Shown piece after piece: positions 44,699 through 52,911 of a DNA stretch of 64,000 bases (the first letter of the stretch is position 1; each line of letters begins with the position of its first letter). Made by a program: the position numbers and the translations under genes. Source of the DNA: a virus; IMG/VR virus record IMGVR_UViG_3300042564_000781, positions 56,668 to 120,667 of that record. The stretch is one strand, 5' to 3'. The notes under the pieces were generated by a model that was not told where the DNA came from, did no database searches, and saw only the letters and a program-made list of their open reading frames with translations.

Positions 44699-46291
44699 AT
44701 GGCAACTAAATCACTAGACGGCGTCCTTACCAAAAAGGCGCATACTCGAGAAACCTTCACTGAGCGACACATTGAAGATTTAATCGCATGTTCTGACCCC
44801 ACTACAGGATATCATTATTTCTGTAAGAACTATTTTTACATACAGCATCCGGTTAAAGGTAAAATGTTGTTTGCACCATTTGATTTCCAAACTAGACTGT
44901 TAGATGCATATCATAATCATCGATTTAATGTAAACATGTTGCCTCGTCAGATGGGTAAGACTACCTGTGCCGCTGGCTATTTACTATGGTTTGCCATGTT
45001 TCATCCAGACCAAACTATTCTTATTTCAGCGCATAAATTTACTGGCTCACAGGAAATTATGCAGCGTATTCGATACGCATATGAACTATGTCCTGATCAT
45101 ATTCGTTCAGGAGTGGTAAACTATAACAAGGGCTCTATTGAGTTTGATAATGGATCACGTATTGTCTCTACAACTACTACTGGCAACACAGGTCGTGGTA
45201 TGTCTATTTCCCTACTATACTGTGACGAGTTTGCTTTCGTACCTCCAAATATCGCCGATGAGTTTTGGACTTCAATTTCCCCGACACTAGCAACTGGTGG
45301 TCGAGCAATTCTAACATCAACACCTAACAGTGATGAAGATACATTTGCTATTATATGGAAAGAAGCCAATAAGAAGTTTGATGAGTTTGGCAATGAACAA
45401 CTAACAGGTATCAATGGTTTCTTCCCCTTTACCTGTGCGTGGAGTGAACATCCGGACCGTGATGATGTATGGGCAACAACTGAACGTGGGCGTATTGGAG
45501 AAGAACGATTCCGTCGTGAATACAACTGTGAATTCTTAGTCTATGATGAAACACTAATCAACAGTATTCACCTTGCCGGAATGGAAGGCAAGCAACCTAT
45601 AATGAACATGGGGCAAACTCGCTGGTACAAAGAACTCAGTAAAGATAACATTTATGCTATTAGTCTTGATCCTAGTCTAGGTACAGGTGGCAACTCGGCA
45701 GCTATACAAATATTTGAATTACCTTCGTTTACGCAAGTAGGCGAATGGCATCATAATTTAACTCCTATACAAGGACAAATTCGAATTCTAAAAGAAATAC
45801 TAACCTATATACAAGAGTGCATAGGCAGTGACAACAGCGGAAATATATACTGGTCTGTTGAAAATAATAACATAGGTGAAGCAGGACTAGTTTGTATTCG
45901 AGACATTGGGGAAGATCAATTTCCAGGACTATTTGTAAGCGAGCCAATTAGAAAAGGCCATGTGCGTAAATTCCGTAAGGGATTTAATACTACACACAAG
46001 ACTAAAATATCAGCGGCTGCTAGATTAAAACACCTAATCGAATCTAACAAAATGAAGATTAGCAGTAAACCCCTAATATCAGAGCTTAAGGCATTCATTG
46101 TTACAGGTGTTAGCTTCAAAGCAAAAAGCGGAGAAGAGGACGATCTAGTCAGTGCATTATTACTGATAGTCCGTATGAGTCAAGTGCTTGCAGACTGGGA
46201 TTCAAGGGTATTTGATAGTTTTAGTAGTAATGATGACGCAGGTAATGAAGACTACGAACTGCCAATGCCTATCTTTGTTTCAACTAATTAA
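44699..46291 (+). CDS. gp17: Terminase large subunit (gp17-like)
   Basis: A 530-residue packaging motor. ATPase domain: PRQMGKTT at residues ~82-89 (Walker A in the T4 gp17 form), LLYCDEFAF with catalytic D176-E177, and ILTSTPNS as the coupling motif. C-terminal RNase-H-like nuclease: ISLDPSLGTGGN (Asp), WSVENNNIGEA (Glu) and EEDDLVSALLL (Asp). Length is slightly under T4 gp17 (610). The start codon is five bases after a TGTAAATA motif. It cuts concatemers and pumps DNA into the prohead with gp16 and the portal (not in this window). Confidence 0.95.
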   Translation: MATKSLDGVLTKKAHTRETFTERHIEDLIACSDPTTGYHYFCKNYFYIQHPVKGKMLFAPFDFQTRLLDAYHNHRFNVNMLPRQMGKTTCAAGYLLWFAMFHPDQTILISAHKFTGSQEIMQRIRYAYELCPDHIRSGVVNYNKGSIEFDNGSRIVSTTTTGNTGRGMSISLLYCDEFAFVPPNIADEFWTSISPTLATGGRAILTSTPNSDEDTFAIIWKEANKKFDEFGNEQLTGINGFFPFTCAWSEHPDRDDVWATTERGRIGEERFRREYNCEFLVYDETLINSIHLAGMEGKQPIMNMGQTRWYKELSKDNIYAISLDPSLGTGGNSAAIQIFELPSFTQVGEWHHNLTPIQGQIRILKEILTYIQECIGSDNSGNIYWSVENNNIGEAGLVCIRDIGEDQFPGLFVSEPIRKGHVRKFRKGFNTTHKTKISAAARLKHLIESNKMKISSKPLISELKAFIVTGVSFKAKSGEEDDLVSALLLIVRMSQVLADWDSRVFDSFSSNDDAGNEDYELPMPIFVSTN

Positions 46292-46292
46292 A

Positions 46293-46300
46293 GATAAATA
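46293..46300 (+). promoter_or_regulatory. Late promoter GATAAATA, leaderless placement
   Basis: GATAAATA directly follows the gp17 stop codon; five bases (TCAAT) separate it from ATG 46306 and there is no ribosome site. Confidence 0.7.
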
Positions 46301-46305
46301 TCAAT

Positions 46306-48480
46306 ATGGACAAGAATCTCGAACCAATCGCTAAAGAACTATTTGGAAAAATTCGCACACAATTTCCAAAAATTAAACTTGGTGATGCAAATAGTGACGT
46401 AACTGATCGCCCTAACGACGCTCGTTTTTTCGAATTTGATTTTGTAAAAAACGGAAAGAATTTAGGATCTATCAGCATCAGCATTGCCGATGCTGAAAGT
46501 GAGGCGGCTGAAGACGACCTAGCTGACAATGACGGAATGGTTGTTATGTACAGTAATGACATAACTGACGATCAACCCGATAGTGTAAAAAGACAATGGT
46601 TTAATTTTTTAAGGGAACTTAGAGAATTTGCCAAACAAAAGATGATGCATTTTTCTATACGTGACATCACAAAAAAGAATTTAGATAAACGAGATTATCA
46701 ACATTTAGCCAAGAATAACGGAGACGGCAGTATGACTGAAAGTAAACTATGGGGCACATCTAAGACTAGTTATCAACAGATGGGCGAAGCTAAACTAATT
46801 GTTAGACACACCCAACCTGTAAACTATGCCCATGCAGCTGGTCGTACACTACACATTGAAAGCATCCATGTTGAGAACAGTCAGGGTGAACGTTTTAAAT
46901 ATCCAGTGAAGCATTTGAATGGTGCTCGCGCCCTAGCTACTCATGTAGCACACGGTGGTACACCATATGATGGTATTGGTCAGCACATTACTGGTCTAAG
47001 TGAAGAACTAAACAAACTACGCATGTTCAAAGGCTATGTTGATCGCAACTCTATGGTTAGCGAAGCAATGGGCACGATACAAACTAAGGTATACGAGCGT
47101 ATTGATCAAGTTAAGAAAGAAATCCGTAGCTTACAAAATCAAAGCTATTACGAATCATTTGCAGAATCGTTTGTGGTTAATGAAGCACAAGAGATTCCAG
47201 AAGATGTAGTTAATGATTGGATTGATCGTTTAACTATTCGCAGTTTTAATGAAGAACTAAAAAATGTATTCCCATACATTTACAAACTAGTAGGCGAAGA
47301 AGTTGATGTTATCAAAGAACTAACAGCAGATGATTTACTTGATGAAGTTTTTGACGGCGATAAAGAAACTGGTACTACACACAAAGGCGGTAAGGTTACT
47401 AAGACTGCTCACGGTGTTAAGCATGAAAAGACTGATTACGATGACGGTGAAAAAGTTGCGTTTAGACACAAAGACGAAAAGAGTCGTTATAAAAAGTATG
47501 CCAACTTAGATCAAGAAGATCAATTCGAAGCATTCTTAAATAATCTAGTCAGTGAAGAAAGTGATTTGTTTAACACTGACGAAGAAAGTCAAAGTGCATC
47601 AATACAAACATTAAATCAACTAATTGCACAAGAATTCCCAGCAGGTGTAGATGGTACCAATGCTATTCAAAGTTTGCAAGGTGTAATTGACGATCAAGAA
47701 TTTGTCGATGCAATTAAACAACTAGGTAAGGTAAATCCAGAAATGGACATTAGAGAATTCCTAAAGAGTTACCTAGAGAAGCACGACGAAGAAAACGGTA
47801 CAGACATTGCCAGTAAGATTAATTTTGATTCTACTACTCCTGCACCCACTGAGCCTGCTCCGGCAGCACCTCCAGCCGAACCTGTTGCGTCAGCGCCTGC
47901 TCCAGTAGCGACCCCAGTTGATCCAGCAGCAGTACCTGCGGCACCTGCACCAGTAGCTGAAGAAAAAGAAGATCCTCCTTTTGATGGTCCTTACAAAAAG
48001 CCAGGCGACAACAAAGATCAGTTTGGTAATGTTGTTAAGAATCCTGCTCGCCACGCTGCTAAGAAAGGTATGGCCGCCGCTATCGCTAAAGCCAAGAAAG
48101 CTGGTGCCACTGCTGAGACTATGGTTAACTTTGGTTCAGGTGAAATGAGCCTAGGTGAAGCTATTGCTAAGGCTGGAATGGATGTTGAAGAATTCTTTGA
48201 AGGCGCTGGTAAACAAAACGAAGTAATTGAATTTGTTAAATCAATGTATGATGAGACAACTGGTAATTTTCCAAAGGGAGAAACTGGTGTATTATTAGCA
48301 GTTGAAAAACAATTTGGTGAAGATGCAGCCAAGATGGCACACAGTGTAATCAGTGAGCTATCACAAGTATACGAATCAAAACGTATGCGCCAACTTGCTG
48401 GCATTACTGAGCATGGACTACAAAAGCCACAAGCTGATGTTTCTGAAATGTTCAAACGCTTCAATTCTATGTTTAGATAA
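46306..48480 (+). CDS. Large late protein of unknown function, 724 residues
   Basis: I do not recognise a family. Residues ~1-105 form an acidic alpha/beta region (FFEFDFVKNGKNLGSISISIADAESEA). Residues ~155-300 are rich in H, N and G (KLIVRHTQPVNYAHAAGRTLHIESIHVENSQGERFKYPVKHLNGARALATHVAHGG). Residues ~505-555 are a Pro/Ala linker (APTEPAPAAPPAEP) and the C-terminal ~150 residues are helical, with PFDGPYKKP and an ESKRMRQLAGITEHG motif that also recurs in phage virion proteins. A late promoter and its place after gp17 point to a virion or prohead role. The modular domain-linker-domain layout is the main solid observation. Confidence 0.75.
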   Translation: MDKNLEPIAKELFGKIRTQFPKIKLGDANSDVTDRPNDARFFEFDFVKNGKNLGSISISIADAESEAAEDDLADNDGMVVMYSNDITDDQPDSVKRQWFNFLRELREFAKQKMMHFSIRDITKKNLDKRDYQHLAKNNGDGSMTESKLWGTSKTSYQQMGEAKLIVRHTQPVNYAHAAGRTLHIESIHVENSQGERFKYPVKHLNGARALATHVAHGGTPYDGIGQHITGLSEELNKLRMFKGYVDRNSMVSEAMGTIQTKVYERIDQVKKEIRSLQNQSYYESFAESFVVNEAQEIPEDVVNDWIDRLTIRSFNEELKNVFPYIYKLVGEEVDVIKELTADDLLDEVFDGDKETGTTHKGGKVTKTAHGVKHEKTDYDDGEKVAFRHKDEKSRYKKYANLDQEDQFEAFLNNLVSEESDLFNTDEESQSASIQTLNQLIAQEFPAGVDGTNAIQSLQGVIDDQEFVDAIKQLGKVNPEMDIREFLKSYLEKHDEENGTDIASKINFDSTTPAPTEPAPAAPPAEPVASAPAPVATPVDPAAVPAAPAPVAEEKEDPPFDGPYKKPGDNKDQFGNVVKNPARHAAKKGMAAAIAKAKKAGATAETMVNFGSGEMSLGEAIAKAGMDVEEFFEGAGKQNEVIEFVKSMYDETTGNFPKGETGVLLAVEKQFGEDAAKMAHSVISELSQVYESKRMRQLAGITEHGLQKPQADVSEMFKRFNSMFR

Positions 48481-48504
48481 TTGGCAAAAATAAATCACAT
48501 TTAA

Positions 48505-48583
48505 GCAAGATATCTCTTGCAATGATAAATAAAAGTGCGTATAATAACATATATGCACTTTTTACTTTACAATGGTGTAAAGT
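48505..48583 (+). promoter_or_regulatory. gp32 control region: dual promoter and stem-loops
   Basis: A sigma70-like promoter TTGCAA (48517-48522), 17-base spacer, TATAAT (48540-48545) has a late motif GATAAATA (48524-48531) inside its spacer, so both early and late polymerases could use the site. Three stem-loops surround it: GCAAGA/TCTTGC (48505-48520), AAAAGTGC/GCACTTTT (48531-48562, followed by T, possibly terminating the previous gene), and ACTTTAC/GTAAAGT (48564-48583), which lies in the predicted gp32 leader and could serve autoregulation. Confidence 0.6.
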
Positions 48584-48642
48584 AGATATAGGCAAAACTA
48601 GCAGAAATGCAAAACAACTTAGGCTAACAATAGGAGATAATC

Positions 48643-49653
48643 ATGGCATCATTAGCTGAAATCAGAGCAAAGCTCAAAGAGCAAGAAGGTAATTCAAAGG
48701 GTGGCGGTGAACGTACCGGTGGAGATAATTCCATTTACCCTTTCTGGAACTTAAAAGAAGGTTCCGAATCAACAGTCCGTTTTTTACCTGACGGAAATCC
48801 CGACAATACATTTTTCTGGGTCGAACGTGCAATGATCAAATTGCCATTCGCCGGCGTTAAAGGTTCTACTGACTCCAAGTCTGTAACCGTCAATGTCCCC
48901 TGCATGGAAATGTATGGCGAAGCTTGTCCAATCTTGAGCGAAGTACGTGGTTGGTTTAAAGATCCAGCATTGGAAGATATGGGTCGTAAGTATTGGAAGA
49001 AACGTAGCTACATCTTCCAAGGATACGTTGTTGAAGACGGTCTTAAAGAAGAAAATCGTCCGGAAAATGCAAATCGTCGATTTATTATCGGACCACAGAT
49101 CTTCCAATTGATCAAGGGTGCATTGCTTGATCCAGAAATGGATGACATGCCAACTGATCCAGTCAACGGTGTTGACTTCAAGTTGATCAAAACTTCAAAA
49201 GGTGGTTATGCTGACTACTCTACTAGCAAGTGGAGCCGCCGTACTCGTCCATTGGATAGTACAGAAACTGCTAACTTGGAAACACATGGCTTGTTCAATC
49301 TTAAAGATTACTTGCCTAAGAAGCCAACTGACGTTGAAGTCAAAGTTATGAAAGAAATGTTTGAAGCAAGTGTTGATGGCGAGCCGTTTGATATGGATCG
49401 CTGGGGACAGTACTTTAAGCCAGCAGGTATGGGCCAGGCAACTGGTGATCCTAACTCTGCGCCTAAGGCAACTCCTGTTGCTCGTCCTGCACCAGTAGCA
49501 GCACCTGCCGCAGAAGATGCAGCACCTTGGGAAGAAGAAGTTGCTACAGCTGAGAAATCATTCTCAGCACCTAAGCAAGAATCAGCACCAGCTGCCAGTG
49601 GCGGTCGTGCAGAAGACATTCTTGCTATGATTCGCAATCGTAACAAGCAGTAA
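48643..49653 (+). CDS. gp32: Single-stranded DNA binding protein (gp32-like)
   Basis: A 336-residue protein. N-terminal ~20 residues are basic/helical (SLAEIRAKLKEQEG), fitting the cooperativity domain. The core has YPFWNLKEGSESTVRFLPDGNPDNTFFWVER, VPCMEMYGEACPI (C87 and C95; fewer Zn ligands than T4) and YIFQGYVVED, then FRLIKGALLD-like helices. A Pro/Ala linker (residues ~270-300) precedes a short C-terminal RAEDILAMIRNRNKQ instead of T4's long acidic tail. Start ATG follows ATAGGAGA. The leader has early and late promoter elements and stem-loops. It coats ssDNA in replication, recombination and repair. Confidence 0.88.
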   Translation: MASLAEIRAKLKEQEGNSKGGGERTGGDNSIYPFWNLKEGSESTVRFLPDGNPDNTFFWVERAMIKLPFAGVKGSTDSKSVTVNVPCMEMYGEACPILSEVRGWFKDPALEDMGRKYWKKRSYIFQGYVVEDGLKEENRPENANRRFIIGPQIFQLIKGALLDPEMDDMPTDPVNGVDFKLIKTSKGGYADYSTSKWSRRTRPLDSTETANLETHGLFNLKDYLPKKPTDVEVKVMKEMFEASVDGEPFDMDRWGQYFKPAGMGQATGDPNSAPKATPVARPAPVAAPAAEDAAPWEEEVATAEKSFSAPKQESAPAASGGRAEDILAMIRNRNKQ

Positions 49654-49663
49654 GCGTTAGAGT

Positions 49664-49689
49664 AAGTACAGGGTTTGCGCCCTGTACTT
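49664..49689 (+). promoter_or_regulatory. Stable stem-loop between gp32 and the next gene
   Basis: Ten-base perfect stem AAGTACAGGG / CCCTGTACTT with loop TTTGCG, but no T-run follows. It may stabilise the gp32 mRNA 3' end, act as an attenuator or be an RNase processing site rather than a full terminator. Confidence 0.6.
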
Positions 49690-49713
49690 CTCGCCACTAT
49701 TAGGAGAATAACT

Positions 49714-49905
49714 ATGGCTAAACTAAACAAACTCGCAAAAGTAAATGAAAATATCAGTCTTAATCGTTATGACAACGGCTTCATGATAGAAGTTAGTGGT
49801 CGCGATAAGAAAGAAGAATGGAAGACCGCTAAGGTCATGTGCAATACAGAAGAAGAACTTATTGCAGTGATCAAAGAGTGGGTCGCAATGGACTTGGATA
49901 ATTAA
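49714..49905 (+). CDS. Conserved small phage protein, 63 residues
   Basis: Start ATG 49714 is chosen because TTAGGAG lies just upstream; the longer frame begins inside the stem-loop. The sequence has LNRYDNGFMIEVSGRDKKEEWKTAKVMC and a short acidic helix at the end. This pattern (NxYDNGxMVEVSGRDxxxxWKTAK) is one I recall from other T4-like marine phages next to uvsX. Three bases before uvsX, hence co-expressed. No enzymatic motif; function unknown, a recombination or gp32 accessory role is only suggested by position. Confidence 0.75.
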   Translation: MAKLNKLAKVNENISLNRYDNGFMIEVSGRDKKEEWKTAKVMCNTEEELIAVIKEWVAMDLDN

Positions 49906-49907
49906 TC

Positions 49908-50987
49908 ATGGCAACAAAAGCATTTGACTTATCTAAATTCCGCAAAACCCTAACCAAGAGCATCGATGGCTTAGGTGTTGGCTTTAATGATCCTACAGAT
50001 TGGATCTCAACAGGCAACTATGCTCTAAACTATTTGATTAGTTCAGATTTTAACAAAGGTGTGCCACTTGGTAAAGTGACAGTCCTTGCAGGTGAATCAG
50101 GAGCAGGTAAGAGTTATATCTGTTCTGGCAATCTTATCAAAGCCGCTCAACAACAAGGCATTTATGTAGTGTTAGTTGACAGTGAAAATGCTCTTGATGA
50201 GAAATGGCTTCATGCACTTGGCGTAGATACAAGTGAACAAAAATTGTTAAAACTCAATATGGCCATGATTGACGACGTGGCAAAGACCATTAGTGAATTC
50301 ATGAAAGAGTACAAAACAATGGATGAAGCAACTCGTCCTAAAGTATTGTTTGTCATTGACTCATTAGGTATGTTGTTAACTCCAACAGACGTTAATCAGT
50401 TTGAAGCAGGCGAAATGAAAGGTGACATGGGCCGTAAGCCTAAGGCACTTACTTCATTAGTTCGTAATTGTGTAAACATGTTTGGCAGCTACAATGTTGG
50501 ATTGGTTTGTACAAATCACACCTACGCAAGTCAAGACATGTTTGATCCAGATGACAAAATTTCAGGTGGACAAGGTTTCATTTATGCAAGTAGTATTGTT
50601 ATTGCCATGCGTAAACTGAAATTGAAAACTGATGCCGATGGCAACAAGACTACCACAGTAAATGGTATCCGTGCCGCTTGTAAGATCATGAAAACACGCT
50701 ATGCAAAGCCATTTGAATCAGTACAAGTTGAGATTCCTTATGCAACAGGCATGAGTCCATACAGTGGTCTTACTGATCTGTGTGAGGCAAAAGGTTTGCT
50801 TACAAAAGATGGCAACAGACTTAAATACGTTTCTACAGATGGTACAGAGATTAAATTGTATCGTAAGGAATGGGAACGTAATGAAGATGGATGTCTTGAT
50901 AAAGTCATGCTTGAATTTAATAATGTTCGCCCAGTTCCTACAGTACAACTTGCTATTGATGAAGAAACTGGAGAAATTATAGAATGA
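49908..50987 (+). CDS. uvsX: UvsX RecA-like recombinase
   Basis: A 359-residue RecA-fold protein. Walker A GESGAGKS at residues ~62-69, VVLVDSENALDE with the strand-exchange region, Walker B VLFVIDSLGML (D151), and the L2-like TNHTYASQDMFDPDDKISGGQGFIYASS segment. Length is close to T4 UvsX (391). Catalyses strand invasion for recombination-dependent replication, loaded by UvsY onto gp32-coated ssDNA; all three genes lie together here. The end overlaps the next small gene by four bases. Confidence 0.93.
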   Translation: MATKAFDLSKFRKTLTKSIDGLGVGFNDPTDWISTGNYALNYLISSDFNKGVPLGKVTVLAGESGAGKSYICSGNLIKAAQQQGIYVVLVDSENALDEKWLHALGVDTSEQKLLKLNMAMIDDVAKTISEFMKEYKTMDEATRPKVLFVIDSLGMLLTPTDVNQFEAGEMKGDMGRKPKALTSLVRNCVNMFGSYNVGLVCTNHTYASQDMFDPDDKISGGQGFIYASSIVIAMRKLKLKTDADGNKTTTVNGIRAACKIMKTRYAKPFESVQVEIPYATGMSPYSGLTDLCEAKGLLTKDGNRLKYVSTDGTEIKLYRKEWERNEDGCLDKVMLEFNNVRPVPTVQLAIDEETGEIIE

Positions 50988-51232
50988 ACGAAAATCATAT
51001 TGGTGATATTTGGATGTTGTTTAAAGAGTACGTTGACAAAAAAGTACTTGACGTATTAGCAGAACGATATGTTGATTTGTTAGCAGATCACGGTGTCAGC
51101 GATAAGGTTATGGCTGGCGCCTCTGGTGTTGACGATGACCTTGATAATGCTATTGACTTTTATCTAGATGAAACAAGTGACGAGGAAGAACTCGACGACG
51201 AAGATTTAGATTCTTATGAAGATGATGAATAA
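50984..51232 (+). CDS. Small acidic protein between uvsX and uvsY, 82 residues
   Basis: Overlaps uvsX by four bases (ATGA). N-terminal ~50 residues are helical and conserved in pattern (HIGDIWMLFKEYVDKKVLDVLAERYVDLLADHGVSD); the last ~30 are almost all Asp and Glu (DETSDEEELDDEDLDSYEDDE). I recall similar genes at this site in cyanophages. The acidic tail could mimic DNA and bind UvsX, UvsY or gp32; that is inference. It is tightly packed with uvsY three bases downstream. Confidence 0.75.
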   Translation: MNENHIGDIWMLFKEYVDKKVLDVLAERYVDLLADHGVSDKVMAGASGVDDDLDNAIDFYLDETSDEEELDDEDLDSYEDDE

Positions 51233-51235
51233 TCT

Positions 51236-51691
51236 ATGACTTGGTATACAAAAGTTTCAAAAGATATTTCGTATATTCCCGATGCTGTAGCACACTATGA
51301 ACTTGAATTACAGGCAGCAAAGACAGATGCTCGCATAGCGGGGAACATTGAAAAGGCCGCTGCCAGGATGCCAGGCATTGTGGAAGAACGATTTGGTCAG
51401 CTACAAGAAATTGAAGCAATTTTGGAATATTTGAATATTGAACTTAGACGACTTAAGAGTCAACACTTCCGTAAATATTTAGAAAACTATCAAAGGGCTC
51501 TGTCATCAAGAGATTGTGAAAAATTTGTTGAAGGCGAGTCTGATGTGGTTGACTTTGAAAAAATTATCAATGAGTTTGCCCTGCTGAGAAACAAGTGGCT
51601 AGGCATTACTAAAGCATTAGATCAAAAACAATGGCAATTAACCAACATTGTTAAACTTAGAGTAGCTGGCATGGAAGATGCCACGTTATAA
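51236..51691 (+). CDS. uvsY: UvsY recombination mediator
   Basis: A 151-residue helical protein, matching T4 UvsY in length (137) and position just after uvsX. The conserved pattern is Y.PDAVAHYELELQAAKTDARIAG (N-terminal helix binding ssDNA) and IEAILEYLNIELRRLKSQHFRKYLENY. UvsY helps displace gp32 and load UvsX. It ends ten bases before a consensus promoter for the next gene. Confidence 0.85.
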   Translation: MTWYTKVSKDISYIPDAVAHYELELQAAKTDARIAGNIEKAAARMPGIVEERFGQLQEIEAILEYLNIELRRLKSQHFRKYLENYQRALSSRDCEKFVEGESDVVDFEKIINEFALLRNKWLGITKALDQKQWQLTNIVKLRVAGMEDATL

Positions 51692-51700
51692 TCATAAAAC

Positions 51701-51729
51701 TTGACTTTTAACTTATACTCTAGTATAAT
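51701..51729 (+). promoter_or_regulatory. Sigma70-like early promoter placed for a leaderless mRNA
   Basis: TTGACT (51701-51706), a 17-base spacer, then TATAAT (51724-51729). Six bases separate TATAAT from ATG 51736 and no ribosome binding site exists. Confidence 0.8.
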
Positions 51730-51735
51730 CTAACT

Positions 51736-52911
51736 ATGATAACAGTAGACACATTGCTCATAGAGCTGTCCCGTCAAGGCATTGAAACCTTAAGTTCTCA
51801 GATTGCCAACAGAGATAAAAAAGTTTTAATCAGTCTTGCTAGGCAAATTACATCGGGTCAATTTTTGACTGAAAATCAGTCAAAATTACTGATAAAAATT
51901 CTCAAAGAAAACGATCAACATATTTTTGATCCAACGTCTACCACTCGCACTGTTGTTGATAATCCCACATGGACACACCCCTTTAGAGTGATTGAACAGG
52001 TTAGAAAAATTTTCTTATCCAAAGACCACGATGGCCGAATCATAGTGGAATTTACCCATAATAAACGTCTACGACAGCAAATCACTGACCTCAATAAAAT
52101 CATCGAAGGTCAGATGCTGTCGATTAATAACAGGCAGTATAGTGTACCACTAACTGAAAAAAATCTCTACCAGATAGTCGCAGTGTTCAAATCACATGGG
52201 TTCGAAGTAGATCCAATTATTATGAAATTTTACCAAGAAATTTCAGAAATTCGCTCAAGAAAGTCAACCCAGTTTGATGTGTTTAATTTAACTAATGAAA
52301 AATTAATTACCGCGGTGCATAATGAAATTGGTCAGATATCAGACGACAATTTGATTATGTTAAACGATCGAAGCTTGAAATTTCAATTCACAATTTTTCC
52401 AAAAAATCCAGAAATTTCACTGAAAAATTCACTGGCTAACAGGCCGTCACCTCGAGTATGGATTGATAGTAACACTACCCCACTTGATGAGTTAGTTACG
52501 GCACTATACAAATTAAATCGATTACCTGTACTATTTGTGTTCAACGGTCATGACTCTAAAGAGTGTTTACAAAACCTCAAAAAATTGGAAAAATCACTGA
52601 AAAATAGTGACCTTGATAAGATCGGGATTTATTTTAGATTTGATAGTGGCAGTGATAATAACAAAGAATTTAATTCTTTAATTTCACAATTAGATTACAA
52701 CTCTAAATTAAATCAACAGACACAGGTAGCAGGTATTGCAAATAATAAATTACCAAAATTCATGCTAAAAAATGGTTGGTATCCATCAAGTGTAGTATCA
52801 TTCTCAAATAATTTTAAAAGCAATAAAACCAGTGTCTATTGCAATTCAGTTGATTTGATAGTATACTACAATGATAAACGTCCCTTAGGAGGGGTAGATG
52901 CCATCGTGTAA
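51736..52911 (+). CDS. Unknown early protein between uvsY and uvsW, 391 residues
   Basis: I do not recognise a family. Residues ~1-60 are helical (LIELSRQGIETLSSQIANRDKKVLISLARQI, then LTENQSKLLIKILKEN). Residues ~95-230 hold mixed segments (IIVEFTHNKRLRQQITDLNK). Residues ~255-330 contain PRVWIDSNTTPLDELVTALYKLNRLPVLFVFNGHDSKECLQNL, which resembles a Rossmann-like domain. It has its own consensus promoter and overlaps uvsW by 14 bases, so uvsW expression is coupled to it. A DNA-repair or replication accessory role is inferred from the neighbours. Confidence 0.75.
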   Translation: MITVDTLLIELSRQGIETLSSQIANRDKKVLISLARQITSGQFLTENQSKLLIKILKENDQHIFDPTSTTRTVVDNPTWTHPFRVIEQVRKIFLSKDHDGRIIVEFTHNKRLRQQITDLNKIIEGQMLSINNRQYSVPLTEKNLYQIVAVFKSHGFEVDPIIMKFYQEISEIRSRKSTQFDVFNLTNEKLITAVHNEIGQISDDNLIMLNDRSLKFQFTIFPKNPEISLKNSLANRPSPRVWIDSNTTPLDELVTALYKLNRLPVLFVFNGHDSKECLQNLKKLEKSLKNSDLDKIGIYFRFDSGSDNNKEFNSLISQLDYNSKLNQQTQVAGIANNKLPKFMLKNGWYPSSVVSFSNNFKSNKTSVYCNSVDLIVYYNDKRPLGGVDAIV

